Below are positions 11,802 through 22,600 of a stretch of 64,000 nt of DNA, piece by piece; the stretch's first letter is position 1, and every line of letters begins with the position of its first letter. The stretch comes from Endocalyx cinctus. Its lineage: Eukaryota > Ascomycota > Sordariomycetes > Amphisphaeriales > Apiosporaceae. A program made the translations under genes and the position numbers. The notes below the pieces were generated by a model that searched no databases, was not told where the DNA came from, and was given only the letters and a program-made list of their open reading frames with translations. Location: assembly GCA_001600455.1 (NCBI GenBank), contig BCKC01000006.1, forward strand, positions 744,001 to 808,000, written 5' to 3'.

Positions 11802-12462
11802 TTAGTTGGGGAGCTGGTTTTGCTGGGTGTACTGGTAGTATCCGTAGGCGCAGAGGGCAGCGATGAAGACGAAAGCGTAGGCGGCAGTTCCCATACCGGC
11901 CGTGCTCGTGTTGGCGGCGGGAGCCATAGACGAAGGGGCGGTCTTGGGGGTAGGGTCACCGGGCTGTAGTGTTGTGATTACGTTAGTCAAGGTCTTGTAC
12001 GACATACCGAGGTTGGAAATTGATAGAAAAGCTAGACATGATGCGGAGAAGGAAAAGGGTAGTTGGGGGAAGCTTACACTTCGCTTCAATGTGCCGACGA
12101 GGAGCTGCTCGAGGGTTTCCCGGGCCTCGTCACTGTGTCCGACATCCTCGAAAGCTTCGGTCGCGTCCTGACCACCAACATCTAGGAGGACCTCCTCTCC
12201 ACCGCTATATTAAAAAAAAAAATCGTAGTCAGCATGAATCAGATTCGATATTATAACTGGGGCAAAAACATTGACACGTATGAGACTGAAATAATTTTTT
12301 TTATTCAAAGACGAATTTAGTTTCAAGTATCGGAAAATACACTTACGGGTGCTCGTCGACGAATTTGGTGCTGTCGTAGACCTTATCGTGGATGACGAGG
12401 AACAAGTCCTTCTTTGTGTTGTGCTCAGCAACGTCCTGGTAGGTATACTCCTTGTCGGCCAT
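11802..12462 (-). CDS. Cytochrome b5, tail-anchored
   Basis: Three exons, 12462-12347, 12204-12078 and 11963-11802, separated by introns of 142 and 114 bp with GTAAGT/GTAAGC donors and ATATAG/CTACAG acceptors; the product is 134 residues. Exon 1 begins [15 protein letters not shown] and ends VDEHP. Exon 2 continues [24 protein letters not shown]. This gives the two haem-ligand histidines in the HPGG and VGHS motifs. The heme domain is followed by a Pro/Thr/Ala-rich linker and a C-terminal hydrophobic segment ([15 protein letters not shown]) with a short polar end, as in tail-anchored ER cytochrome b5. It passes electrons from cytochrome b5 reductase to fatty acid desaturases, sterol enzymes and some P450s. 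Splicing places one junction inside the HPGG motif, which is why no continuous reading frame shows the whole protein. Confidence 0.93.
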
Positions 12463-13536
12463 TTTGATTTAAATTTTCTTGCAAGGAAAAAAAAGTAAAA
12501 TAAGAATTCTAAGAATCAATTATTGACAATGGCTACGATTAAAACAGGAACCGATAAACGCGACAGCTAAGGTTGAACAATTTGGTCAGCTTGAAGAAGA
12601 ATGATTGAAAAATAAAAGATCGTAAGAGAGGAGAAAGTGATAGATAAAACGTACCTAGATAGGTATATGTATATATGTATATGTATATGTATACCTATGT
12701 ATATAGACACATGCGACGGATAGTAAAGAGTGAGTAAGACCCCGAAAAAATATTCCAAGATGTTCTAAATAGTTGGGGGGATATTATCTGTTTTTAGTGC
12801 TAGCTCACCTAAATTGTTAGTTAGAATATATTAAGATAAACCAATCAGAACTCTACTAATTAATTTTATCAAGATAACATTGGTACCATATTTAGCGGAA
12901 CTACTTGCTACTACGCTATGCTCAATTGTATGGATATACTTCGTAAACCTAGTTAGTGAGCTTACCACTGATTGAGATTATTATAGAATCCCGAATAACC
13001 CCTGTACAAAATTTAATTCCGTACATACCTAGGTACTTAGGTACCTATGTATATGCCTACTGATCTAGTGCTGCTAGGTTAGGTATTATACAAGAATACA
13101 GTAGGGCTAGGATGCCAAGTACAAGTAAGCAAATCTAACCTAAGCAATGTCGGTAATACCTAAGTACTGGATAATATATACTTAAAGGATCTCTGAGCCA
13201 CCGGGAGTTTTATGAATAGAACAATATGGATACTCGTCTTACCGAAGATGTAGTAATAAAATTGGATAATTACTCTCCCACTTCTAACTCAACCTTGTCT
13301 AAGAGGATCCGTACAAACCTGTTGTTATTCTCAGTCTTCAGCTATGTGGCCGCCATCTGTAAGGGCTGACTGATAACGCAGATGTTTAAACATATATAAC
13401 CAACACCGTTGTCGCGCATTTAGATAAGATCAGCCCCAAAGAAAAGCAAGAAAAAAGAAAGAAGTAGAGACAGATAGGGTTTAAAATGTTTAGCATAATC
13501 CACCACCCATAATCGTTAACGTCTTTTTTCTTCCTT

Positions 13537-13568
<32 letters not shown>

Positions 13569-13738
13569 TATCCCATGTCTATTCCCACTTATCGAGAAAT
13601 CAAAGCACTGGAAATTCGTGGGGTAATCCGAGTATCTGTCTACCTTATCGCTTAAAGGTCGGAGTGATCGATCAAAAACCACCACAACATGATAGGTACA
13701 GTTATCTATCTGACTAACGACACTTTATCCCTTCACTT
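12463..13738. other. AT-rich intergenic region with simple repeats
   Basis: About 1.3 kb between cytochrome b5 and the capping protein gene. It holds a TATGTATA-type tract near 12659-12707, repeated ACCTAGGTAC-like words near 13020-13060 and a long (CT)n tract. No gene is supported. Confidence 0.6.
13540..13569. repeat. (CT)n microsatellite
   Basis: About 14 near-continuous CT units, non-coding, roughly 170 bp past the 3' end of the capping protein gene. Confidence 0.85.
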
Positions 13739-14880
13739 TTACCGTCTCGAGCTTCCACCTCCAATGTCTTGTCCTACCCGGTAACTTGCCACCTTATCCC
13801 ACTCGATCTTTTGTCTTGTCACGGGAAGTTGTCTTCGTAGGCCCTTGAAAGCTCCTTCGCTCAACTTTGTAAAGCTTCTGTTCAGTTCTTCTTGGTACTT
13901 TTTCTCTACCGTAGAAATCTCCTTGCAGATACCAGCACCCGTTCCAGAGGGTATGGAGCTCGAGATGGGTTTGTTGGTTAGCAATCGTACGTTGCCGTCC
14001 TCGTAATAATGCACGTCCACTTTGACACTGCCTTCCAAGCTTCCCGAGCTAGGATCGAATATGTAGAGAGAGCGCCACCGTCCGTTCCTAAACCTCCAAG
14101 TCAATATACAAGGAAAATAACTATATACCAAAAAGTTGCGAGCTTATCCTACCAGTAATTGTTGGGGCTGTATTTGTTGGATACAACGATGATGGCTAGT
14201 TTAGAGTCGTTCTCGATCGTATATACGCCGTACGAGGCATTCGGGTAGTGCTCCTTAACGTATGCCGACAAGCTCTTTAACGTTGATTTCCTGCGATATC
14301 CATCAGTCCCGCTACATGGAGGTTTATGAGATTCCAAAACGAGGTAAGATCGGTAACATACGCCTGGTCTGCCAGTGCACCCTCCGGGACATAGCTTTGT
14401 ACGTCACTAGCTTTCTGTCATGTGTGTCAATATTCTCCTATTCTTCAAACCATGGAACTATGGCTACGATAAGCTAACCTGTGTGGTGTGGTCGAAAGCG
14501 AAGCTACAAGAGCTCTCGATATCGTAGTATCTTCCGTCTCCTAGAGAGCTGTGGGAGCTAATGATCACCGGTTGACTACTGCCGGGTAACTTGACGGTTA
14601 CAAATTGTTCTTCGTTATACTTCTCGAACGCGGGGCCGAGATGAGAGACGAGATCGGGTTCGTTGACCGTAAGAGCTTTAATGTCTGCCGTCTGGTGTTA
14701 ATAAGCGACGCTGGAATCGTCTCGTGTTAATAAAGTATATACCGTTTATAACATCTGCTAGCTATTTTTTTTTCCCTTAGTCAATTTGAATTCGCCTTGA
14801 GTTGGATGGGGCTGCGCTCATACTTCTCCTGGAGGGGCGCCCTCCACGAAGGACTCGACCGTTTCAAGAGGGGATGCCAT
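13739..14880 (-). CDS. cap1: F-actin capping protein subunit alpha
   Basis: I read six exons: 14880-14824, 14761-14743, 14684-14479, 14414-14362, 14290-14153 and 14087-13739. Together they give 273 residues, the usual length. Exon 1 codes MASPLETVESFVEGAPPGE. A 19-nt microexon supplies LADVIN, and exon 3 goes on DIKALTVNEPDLVSHLGPAFEKYNEEQ. Later blocks are LKSLSAYVKEHYPNASYGVY, KYSPNNYWNGRWRSLYIFDP and VHYYEDGNVRLLTNK, all typical of CapZ alpha. The heterodimer with the beta subunit caps barbed ends of actin filaments at cortical patches. Every junction keeps the frame and uses GT-AG ends. The microexon is the least certain part, but without it the conserved GEL-D-V-DIKAL stretch is broken. 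Confidence 0.92.
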
Positions 14881-15456
14881 GCTGTCTTGCAGTTGCAGTT
14901 ATGGAAATAGTCAGTCTACCTCGAAAGAGATGCAGTTACCAAGGCGATGAGGTTTCTTTCAGACGTAACAAAACGTTGGCTGTTGAATATAGCTGGTAGT
15001 GATCGTTATAGACCACAAAAGGTGTTCTAAATGAAGACCGATGAAACTGATGCGACCTGACAGAACGCGGGGCAATAACACATGCATCAATACTCGAAAG
15101 TGACATATTATTGTTTATTGCATACGGTTAACCTCTCTTTGAATTAAATATGGATCGTGTATAATTAAAGAAACACTACAGTTTCATTTTAAAAAGGAAA
15201 AAAAAAAAAAAATCGGACGTATAGATTCTGAAAGACCAAAAAGGCTTGATACATAGTTGGGAACTCGAAAAATCCATAGATAGACATGCTGGCAGCATAT
15301 GCGGAGAAATTTGCTAACAATATTCTACTCTGATCAAGCCTTCTTAACCCCCAAGACACAGGTCACCGACATAAAACCACAAACGCCCATCTCCTTTAAA
15401 ATATTACAAATTCTTAGTTAAAGCCTCATGCATTGTCTTTCCGTTGGTTTATTTCT
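14881..15456. other. Intergenic region
   Basis: About 0.6 kb between the start of the capping protein gene and the 3' end of the E1 beta gene, both on the minus strand. It contains an A run near 15198-15211 and no supported gene. Confidence 0.6.
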
Positions 15457-16743
15457 CTAATATTCTAGAAGCTTTTTGATACCGTCATATATCCCTACGA
15501 TTTGTTAGCTACTGCTGTATATCAAATATCAAATTCTTGCGCACTGTTCTGGTTTATACTTACTAGCAACATCCGGGATATTGAACTTCTCATACATCAA
15601 GGGGGAGTGAATACTCCATCCGGCTACTCTTGAAACGGGCGCCTCAAGCCTTAAGAATGTATCCGGGTCTCCTTGAATGGCTGCAGATACCTCGGCACCG
15701 ATACCGGCGTTGATCATGGCTTCGTGTACGACCATGCATTTGCCTGTCTTTTGCACACTGCCAAAGACTGATTCCTTGTCCCACGGATAGAGTGTCCTCA
15801 AATCTATCAGCTCAATTGACACGCCTAGATCTTCTTCTATTTTCTGGATGGCCGCACTACACGTGTAGAGCGGCTGACCATACGAGATAACAGTCACATC
15901 TTTCCCTTCCTTGAGGATTTCGGCCTTAGAAAGCGGTAAAGTATAAGGACTCGCCGGGACCTGCTCCACGGCGGCGCGATACAGAATTTTAGGCTCCATA
16001 AAAACACATGGGTCGTTGCTCCGGATCGCCGACAATAAGAGACCTTTGGCCTGTAACGGCGACCTCGGCATTATGACTCGCAGTCCAGGAATGTGGGTGA
16101 ACAGACTTTCAGGCGATTGAGAGTGGTATAAAGCACCATGACCGACACCTCCACAAGGCATCCGAACCGTCAATCCTCCCACGCTCCTACCAGTCGCACC
16201 TTCTCGGTATCTATACTTAGCCGCCTCATTTACCAACTGGTCAAAAGCTGGGTACACGTAGTCGGCGAATTGAATCTCGGCGACTGGTCTCATTCCCTCG
16301 GCTGCTAACCCAATACCAAAACCCATAATTCCTTGCTCTGTCAAAGGTGTATTAAACACGCGCTCGCCTCCGAAATTCTCAGCTAGTTTCATCGTACAGC
16401 GGAAAACTCCACCAAACGCGACATCTTCACCAAATATAAGGACATTCTCGTCTTCCGTGAGCGCGGTCGAGAGGGCATCGTTGATCGCCTGGAATAGGTT
16501 CATTCGCTTTGTCGTGCCATTCTTAACTTCAGGTGAGAGTTCAGAACTGCTAAGGGCTTGTTGAGAAGTACGTAAAAGTAGTGGTGTTGTCGCATAGTCT
16601 ATGGGTACATTTAATCTAGCATTAGGGGCGTGCGTTGAATATGATAGCTTAGATGGGATACGTGTTGGAAAGGAACGAGCAGACGTCAACGCCCTGCGAA
16701 TTTGACGAACTGGAAGATTTCGCTTCATCGTAGAGAGAGTCAT
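15457..16743 (-). CDS. Branched-chain 2-oxoacid dehydrogenase E1 subunit beta, mitochondrial
   Basis: Two exons, 16743-15564 and 15494-15457, give 405 residues. Without splicing the frame reads into the intron and ends wrongly in KYKPEQCARI. With the 69 bp intron (donor GTAAGT, branch GCTAAC, acceptor GTAG) the end becomes PDVARIYDGIKKLLEY, the normal terminus of the family. The first 55 residues are basic and Ser/Arg-rich, as in a matrix targeting peptide. The transketolase-like core has EDVAFGGVFRCTMKL, FNTPLTEQGIMGFGIGLA, EIQFADYVYPAFDQLVNEAAK and GHGALYHSQSPESLFTHIPGL. With E1 alpha it decarboxylates the oxoacids of Val, Leu and Ile using thiamine diphosphate. It is divergent to the glucanase gene, with 536 bp between the two start codons. 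Confidence 0.95.
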
Positions 16744-17279
16744 AAAATTAATGGGAAAGCAAGGTGTAAAGAAGGATTAGCTATGTAATATCATACATCA
16801 CGTCGCGGATGTTCTTTTTGTCATCTAGGAATTGAGTCTTTAGGGGAAGAGGATTATTATCACCAAGCCAGGTAGTCCGGTCATCGCTTAGTTACGGCAT
16901 TGAATTGGAAGCATGACCTCAGACTCCGAGCATAGCGGCTAACCCCACTATCCACTATCCTTTGACCTTTAAATAAGTACCTAGCACTTAAAGACAGGGG
17001 TAACGATAAGAACACTTCTTTTATCAAATCGATAGTTACCTAGCCAACCAATTGCAACAAAAATACTACGTAATTCAAGGGAACTTTTTTCTCGTATACG
17101 AGGTCCTCTTCTTTTACAAGTATCTAATGGCAACTTGCATTTTGCAGATTCTTTCCTCAAATAGCTTGCATATCCTTTTCTTGGCAAAGGATTGGTACTA
17201 CAACATTCACATTTCAAGACACCAAAGTTGACACATGATATGACATCTTCTTCGACAATTATCGTCAAATACTATTATC
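16744..17279. promoter_or_regulatory. Shared upstream region of divergent E1 beta and glucanase genes
   Basis: The two start codons point away from each other across 536 bp, so both promoters must lie here. I see no gene and no clear TATA element in a convincing position. The assignment rests on gene layout only. Confidence 0.5.
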
Positions 17280-19682
17280 ATGCCATCTCATGAAGATTCA
17301 GATCATGCTCGCCATCGACCTCGAGACTCCGGCGCTCACAGAAAACACCGCAAGAAGCGAAGGACCGAAGATCATGGCTCTCGAGGAACGAATTCTGCCT
17401 CTGAGCGAACAAGCAGCACAAATCGTCAAAGGCTGTCGATGAACGCCCTCGCGCAACTTAACGAGACCAATGCGAGGGGCTACGTATCCGAATCTGCTCG
17501 CCAACCCGAGCGTAAAAAAAGAGACCGCACACGACGCGGAGGCTACGAAGCCGTAGATACGGCGTATCACTCGCCTAGGGCGGAGCGTGATAGGGAGCGG
17601 CAACGGAGGGATGAGTCGGATAGGGAATACGACTCGGGAAGGAGGGAAAGTCGCCATCGTCGCCAGCGTAGGGAGGCGCTCAGTGAATCGGAGATGGAAC
17701 AACGCGATACAACAGCGCGAAGGGAAAGACGGAGGAGCAGACATAATAACCGAAGTACCGCCACACCCTACGACACTGAAGCCGAGTACGACGATGAAAG
17801 ACGGAGACGTGCGGATACGGAGCACGAATTGAGAGATCATAAGAAAAAGAGAAAGAGGGGTAAAAAGAGATTGGTGAGCGGCGCCATCGTCGAAGAAGGG
17901 AGGGCGACCCCGCAGATTCGAGGTGGTGCGGGTAGCAAACACAGCAGCTGGGATAGTCTTTCGAAAGAGAAAGAGGAAGCGATGAGGAGCCAGTCTCCAT
18001 CTAAATGGAAAGCTATGTGGGCCGACAAAAAGAAAAGGAAATGTAAGTTTGGCATTTCTACCTAGTGTCAAAATTATTCAGGGTACCATGCTAATTTAGA
18101 TCTACAAACAGGGATCATAGGGGGTGCTGCGGCCGTAGTGATCCTCCTCATCATAATAATCGCCGTGGTAGTGAGCAAGAAAGAATCAGGAAGTAAAGAC
18201 GCCTCGAGCCTCGACGGCATGACAGAAGATGATATACCGGTCGCCGCCCGGGGCACTTATCTTGATCCATTTACATGGTACACTACTACAGATTTCAACG
18301 TTACCTACACTAATGAGACGGTTGGTGATCTACCTATCATGGGCCTATATTCTACATGGGATGATTCCACGCAAGCCAACGACAACGTACCAAAACTGAG
18401 CACTTCGTGGGGTGATTACGCCACGACACCTGCCAGAGGGGTGAACCTCGGTGGCTGGCTGTCCCTCGAGCCATTCATCACCCCTTCCCTGTTCGCGTAC
18501 GACAGCGACCTGGGGATCGTGGACGAGTGGACGCTATGCACGCACCTGGGATCCAAGACGGCGGCCTCGACGCTGGAGAAGCACTACGCCACCTTCGTGA
18601 CGGAGGACACGTTCTCCGAGATCCAGGCGGCCGGCTTAGACCACGTGCGCATCCCGTACAGCTACTGGGCCGTGCAGACGTACGACGACGACCCGTACGT
18701 GTTCCGGACGTCGTGGCGGTACCTGCTGCGCGGGATCGAGTGGGCGCGCAAGTACGGGATCCGGGTCAACCTCGACCTGCACGGTCTTCCGGGATCGCAG
18801 AACGGCTGGAACCACAGCGGGAGGTTGGGCCTGGTCAACTGGCTGAACGGGACGGACGGAGACCTCAACGCCCAGCGCTCGCTCGACGTGCACGACCGGC
18901 TGTCCAAGTTCTTCGCGCAGGACCGGTACAAGAACATCGTGACGTTTTACGGGCTCGCGAACGAGCCGAAGATGGTGGACCTATCGGCCGATAAGGTCAC
19001 TAACTGGACGACGGTCGCGTACAACTTGGTCAGGGATAACGGGGTCGACGCCAACGTCGTCTTCGGGGACGGGTTCATGGGGCTCGAGAACTGGCAGGGG
19101 AAACTGACGAACATGGACGGCCTCGTGCTGGACGTGCACCAGTACGTCATCTTCAACAACGGCCAGATCAAGTACACGCACAAGGAGAAGGTCGAGTACG
19201 CGTGCGACGGCTGGACCGAGCAGACGGAGGAGAGTCTCAACACGACGACCGGGTACGGGCCCACCATGTTCGCCGAGTGGTCCCAGGCCGACACCGACTG
19301 CGCCAAGTACCTGACCAACGTCGGGTGGGGCAACCGCTGGGAGGGCACGTACGACAGCGGGAACTCCTCGACCGAGGCCCTCTCGCCGCTGTGCCCGTAC
19401 GAGAACAGCACCTGCAGCTGCACGACCGCGAACACGGACCCGTCCGCGTACTCGGACGAGTACAAGGACTTCCTCCTCATGTTCGCCGAGGCCCAGATGG
19501 TCTCGTTCGAGAAGGGATGGGGCTGGTGGTACTGGACTTGGGACACCGAGTCCTCCCCCCAGTGGAGCTACAAGCAGGGGCTCGCCGCCGGCATCTTGCC
19601 CTCCAAGGCGTACGACAAATCCTTCAACTGCGACTCGGACGTGCCCGATTTCGAAGGGAACGGGCTGAGCGAGTCGTTTTAA
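17280..19682 (+). CDS. exgD: Membrane-anchored exo-beta-1,3-glucanase, GH5 (ExgD-like)
   Basis: Exons 17280-18042 and 18112-19682 join across a 69 bp intron (donor GTAAGT, acceptor AACAG) to give 777 residues. Residues 1-254 are a highly charged Arg/Glu/Asp/Ser-rich cytosolic tail. Residues 255-277 (WIIGGAAAVVILLIIIIAVV) are a single signal anchor, so the enzyme is type II with its catalytic part outside. The GH5 domain from about 350 contains RGVNLGGWLSLEPFITPSLF, HVRIPYSYWA, LDLHGLPGSQNGWNHSGR, the acid/base in ANEPK (E539) and the nucleophile in FAEWSQ (E643), and WGWWYWTWDTE near the end. It trims or remodels beta-1,3-glucan at the wall. Length and layout match glucan 1,3-beta-glucosidase D. 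The catalytic half has much stronger G/C use at third positions than the N-terminal tail. Confidence 0.93.
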
Positions 19683-22600
19683 GGAACATCTTTCTTCTCA
19701 AACTTTCCCCCCCCCAATCTCGGGTGTAGAATATCGGTTGCTTTAGAAGAGGATATGAAGCTTGTTGTATATAATCATAATGATTCATGTATTTTGTATT
19801 TCGGGTTTAGTTTTAGGGATTCTGTTATTTCAAGTCTACATATAAAAACGTCTTCACGAAGAAACGAAGAGCAGCGAACATAATTTTTTCACACCCTCCT
19901 TTTCTCGTCTCTCAGCATTCAAAGCGTCAAGGCATACATACTCGGCACCATATAAATTAGACATATTATATTTAGATTGCTACATAAAGTATACGGAAAT
20001 CGGATCTTACCATGATGACTTTTACTATCAACTTCCCTTATTCACTGATTAATACTTGTGACTTGCGCATTTAAATTCTTCTCTTAATGAGAAAAATTTC
20101 CACCTAGTCGTATCCTGTTCTACTTGTGAATCGAATTTGCTCCGTAACGATGCGGTGAGAGAAACAAAGGTAGGTATTCTTCCTATCATGACGTGAACCG
20201 AGTCAGCCGACCACACACGTCGATGCTGATGTGAGAGAATCCTGATAACCTGCTTCAAAGACTGCATAATTTGGTTTCACATATAATGGATTGCCCCAGA
20301 GATATATAGCATGCATTCAATAGTCTCTGACCCCAACAGTCATTGGGTGATAACAAACGAAGGTGCAGCATCGTATGATTGACTATGTCAGTGGAATTGA
20401 GAGTGTCTATAAGCAGGCTTTTTCTTAATGATATTCCAAATCAGCTACATTTCTCGTGAGAGCTGAATGAATAGAATACCAAATCGCACAATTCGAAATC
20501 TCCGAACATTAAGACCTATAAGGGAAAAAAAATCTTCATCTCTAATTACACTCTGTGTAGTTCTTTTGTTCGTCAATCCATAGAATCAAGATACCACGCT
20601 CCTCTCCGCTCCGCCGGACACCGAATCGAGTGGAAACGATGTTGAGTAACCAGAGGGGGGAACATATCTGAGTAATTATACTTAATATACGAATGAAGAT
20701 TTTCCGTACTTCCTCACCCGAAAGGTCCATATCCCGGAGCAGATGGTGCGGGAAGGTGGATACTGGGTGTAAGAAAAAATATCCTGAGAGACGAGACGTC
20801 ATCTTCTATGTGTCATTTCTTTTCCCTTTCCTGATTTTTATTACACTTGTTTTATCCTAGTTGATAGAAAGAACAACTATTTTATTTCTTGACTCTCCGA
20901 CTGATGGAATATCTATTTCTTCTTCGGGCAAGTGTTCGTCGACAGCTAATCTGTGTAGAGTCTCATGTTTATGTTTCGACTGTACACGTGTCCTGTGGCT
21001 GCCTGTGCTCACAAGAGGGGTTTTGTCGAAGCGTATAATGATAGTAATAATAATGGTACGTGAGAGATATAACTTGTCGATTATTCACAAGGGGGGGTTA
21101 GAAAAAAAATAGATGTGCGCACACGAGATGCGGTGTCTTGTAAACACAACATAATAAGATGAAGTAGTTCAGCTGAAATTTAACGATACTCAGCATACAT
21201 CGTTTAGGGGGGAAATGAAGAGGTGAAAATATCAAGTTGATAGGGTCTGGACCTCTCGAGTCGGGGAGGTATTCATCGGTGCCTGCATATATACTATAAG
21301 GTGCAACGGGTGGCGCACCTACCTAATCGCCGACCCCCCTGACGTTCATGCGTTTGAAGTTCTGATGCACGCTGTTGCGACCTGACCTGATCGTTCTTAC
21401 AGGGTCGCTCCCTACCCTCATCAACAATGGACCAAGGAGGCCGAGTTCCAAATTTACTCTGATCTTGGGAGGGATCGGAAAATGACCCTGAAGAGTCTAT
21501 CTATCTACCTGTCTGCCGGGTAGCGTCCGTGTTTGTTCGAGATCGGAAGTCGGGCCGATCTTGTTTATGAGAGTAATGTAATGTTATGAAATCCGGTGAT
21601 AAGTGCCCGTCCCCGATCGCATTAATGGGAATGCGAGATCTTGATTAAATCAGGTTATGAACCAGGTTTTTGTCAGGCTGTACAGAGATCTGTCGACAAA
21701 TTCTCAAATAATTAGCTACCTAAAAGGAATATTATGTTCTCGTCGAATATTGACTTTTTTTTTTTTCTCAGGTCGATAGGTATGCTAGATGCATTATCTA
21801 CATCATTGTCAGCTCGTATCTTCCCAACATTTTGAATGATTCCTGCTGCCAATGAATCTTGTGTTTTTGAAGAAGTCTTGTCGATATGTTACGTATGAAT
21901 ACAAGTTCATGGATCGGGAAAGGTTGCAGCGGTCTTGGACCTATTCATCACCTAAATGGCGGCTGGCAGGTAATCAAGAACGCCACTTCCTGTAGGTCAT
22001 TTCATGGACACTGCATAGTGGTACATGAACGCCGGAAGGAGTCGTGCTTAGGATAGGTGCTGATCGTCCATATTGAGCACAATCCATCATTATTCATACT
22101 TATTTCTTAGTGAAATAACAAAATAAGACCAAAAGATGTATGCTCACGGCACTGATATGACTGTTCTGGTGTTTGTAATCGTTGCTTCTATGCGCTTTTC
22201 AACCACAAACATGCACAAGTGGAATCGGCAATCTTTGTTGAATATCCATTTTCATATAGCCGTAGCTAATTCATGATCTATTGAACTCATTAGTGATTTC
22301 AGAGCGGTCCCTTGTAGCGTTAACAGTGTATGCCATTTAGACGTAAGAGCTCGTGATGCCGACTCATGCAAAGTTCTTTCGACACATTTTCATCTCATCA
22401 AAATATCCTAATACGAGCTCAAGCTTTGCTCTATTATAAGAGACACAACCTTCGCTATAATTGGCGATAGTGATAGAAACGAGCTCTAGAGATATGAGCA
22501 TTAACCCTGAGTCTTGGTTACTCAAAAACATTCGAGACACAGATGCAAGACAGTTCCTTGCCAATTTTGTTTGATCATTTTACGTATAATGGGAAATTGT

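Noticed and set aside
13386..13685. Minus-strand ORF of 99 codons over the (CT)n tract
   Set aside because: Its sequence is mostly the translated microsatellite (Arg-Glu repeats).
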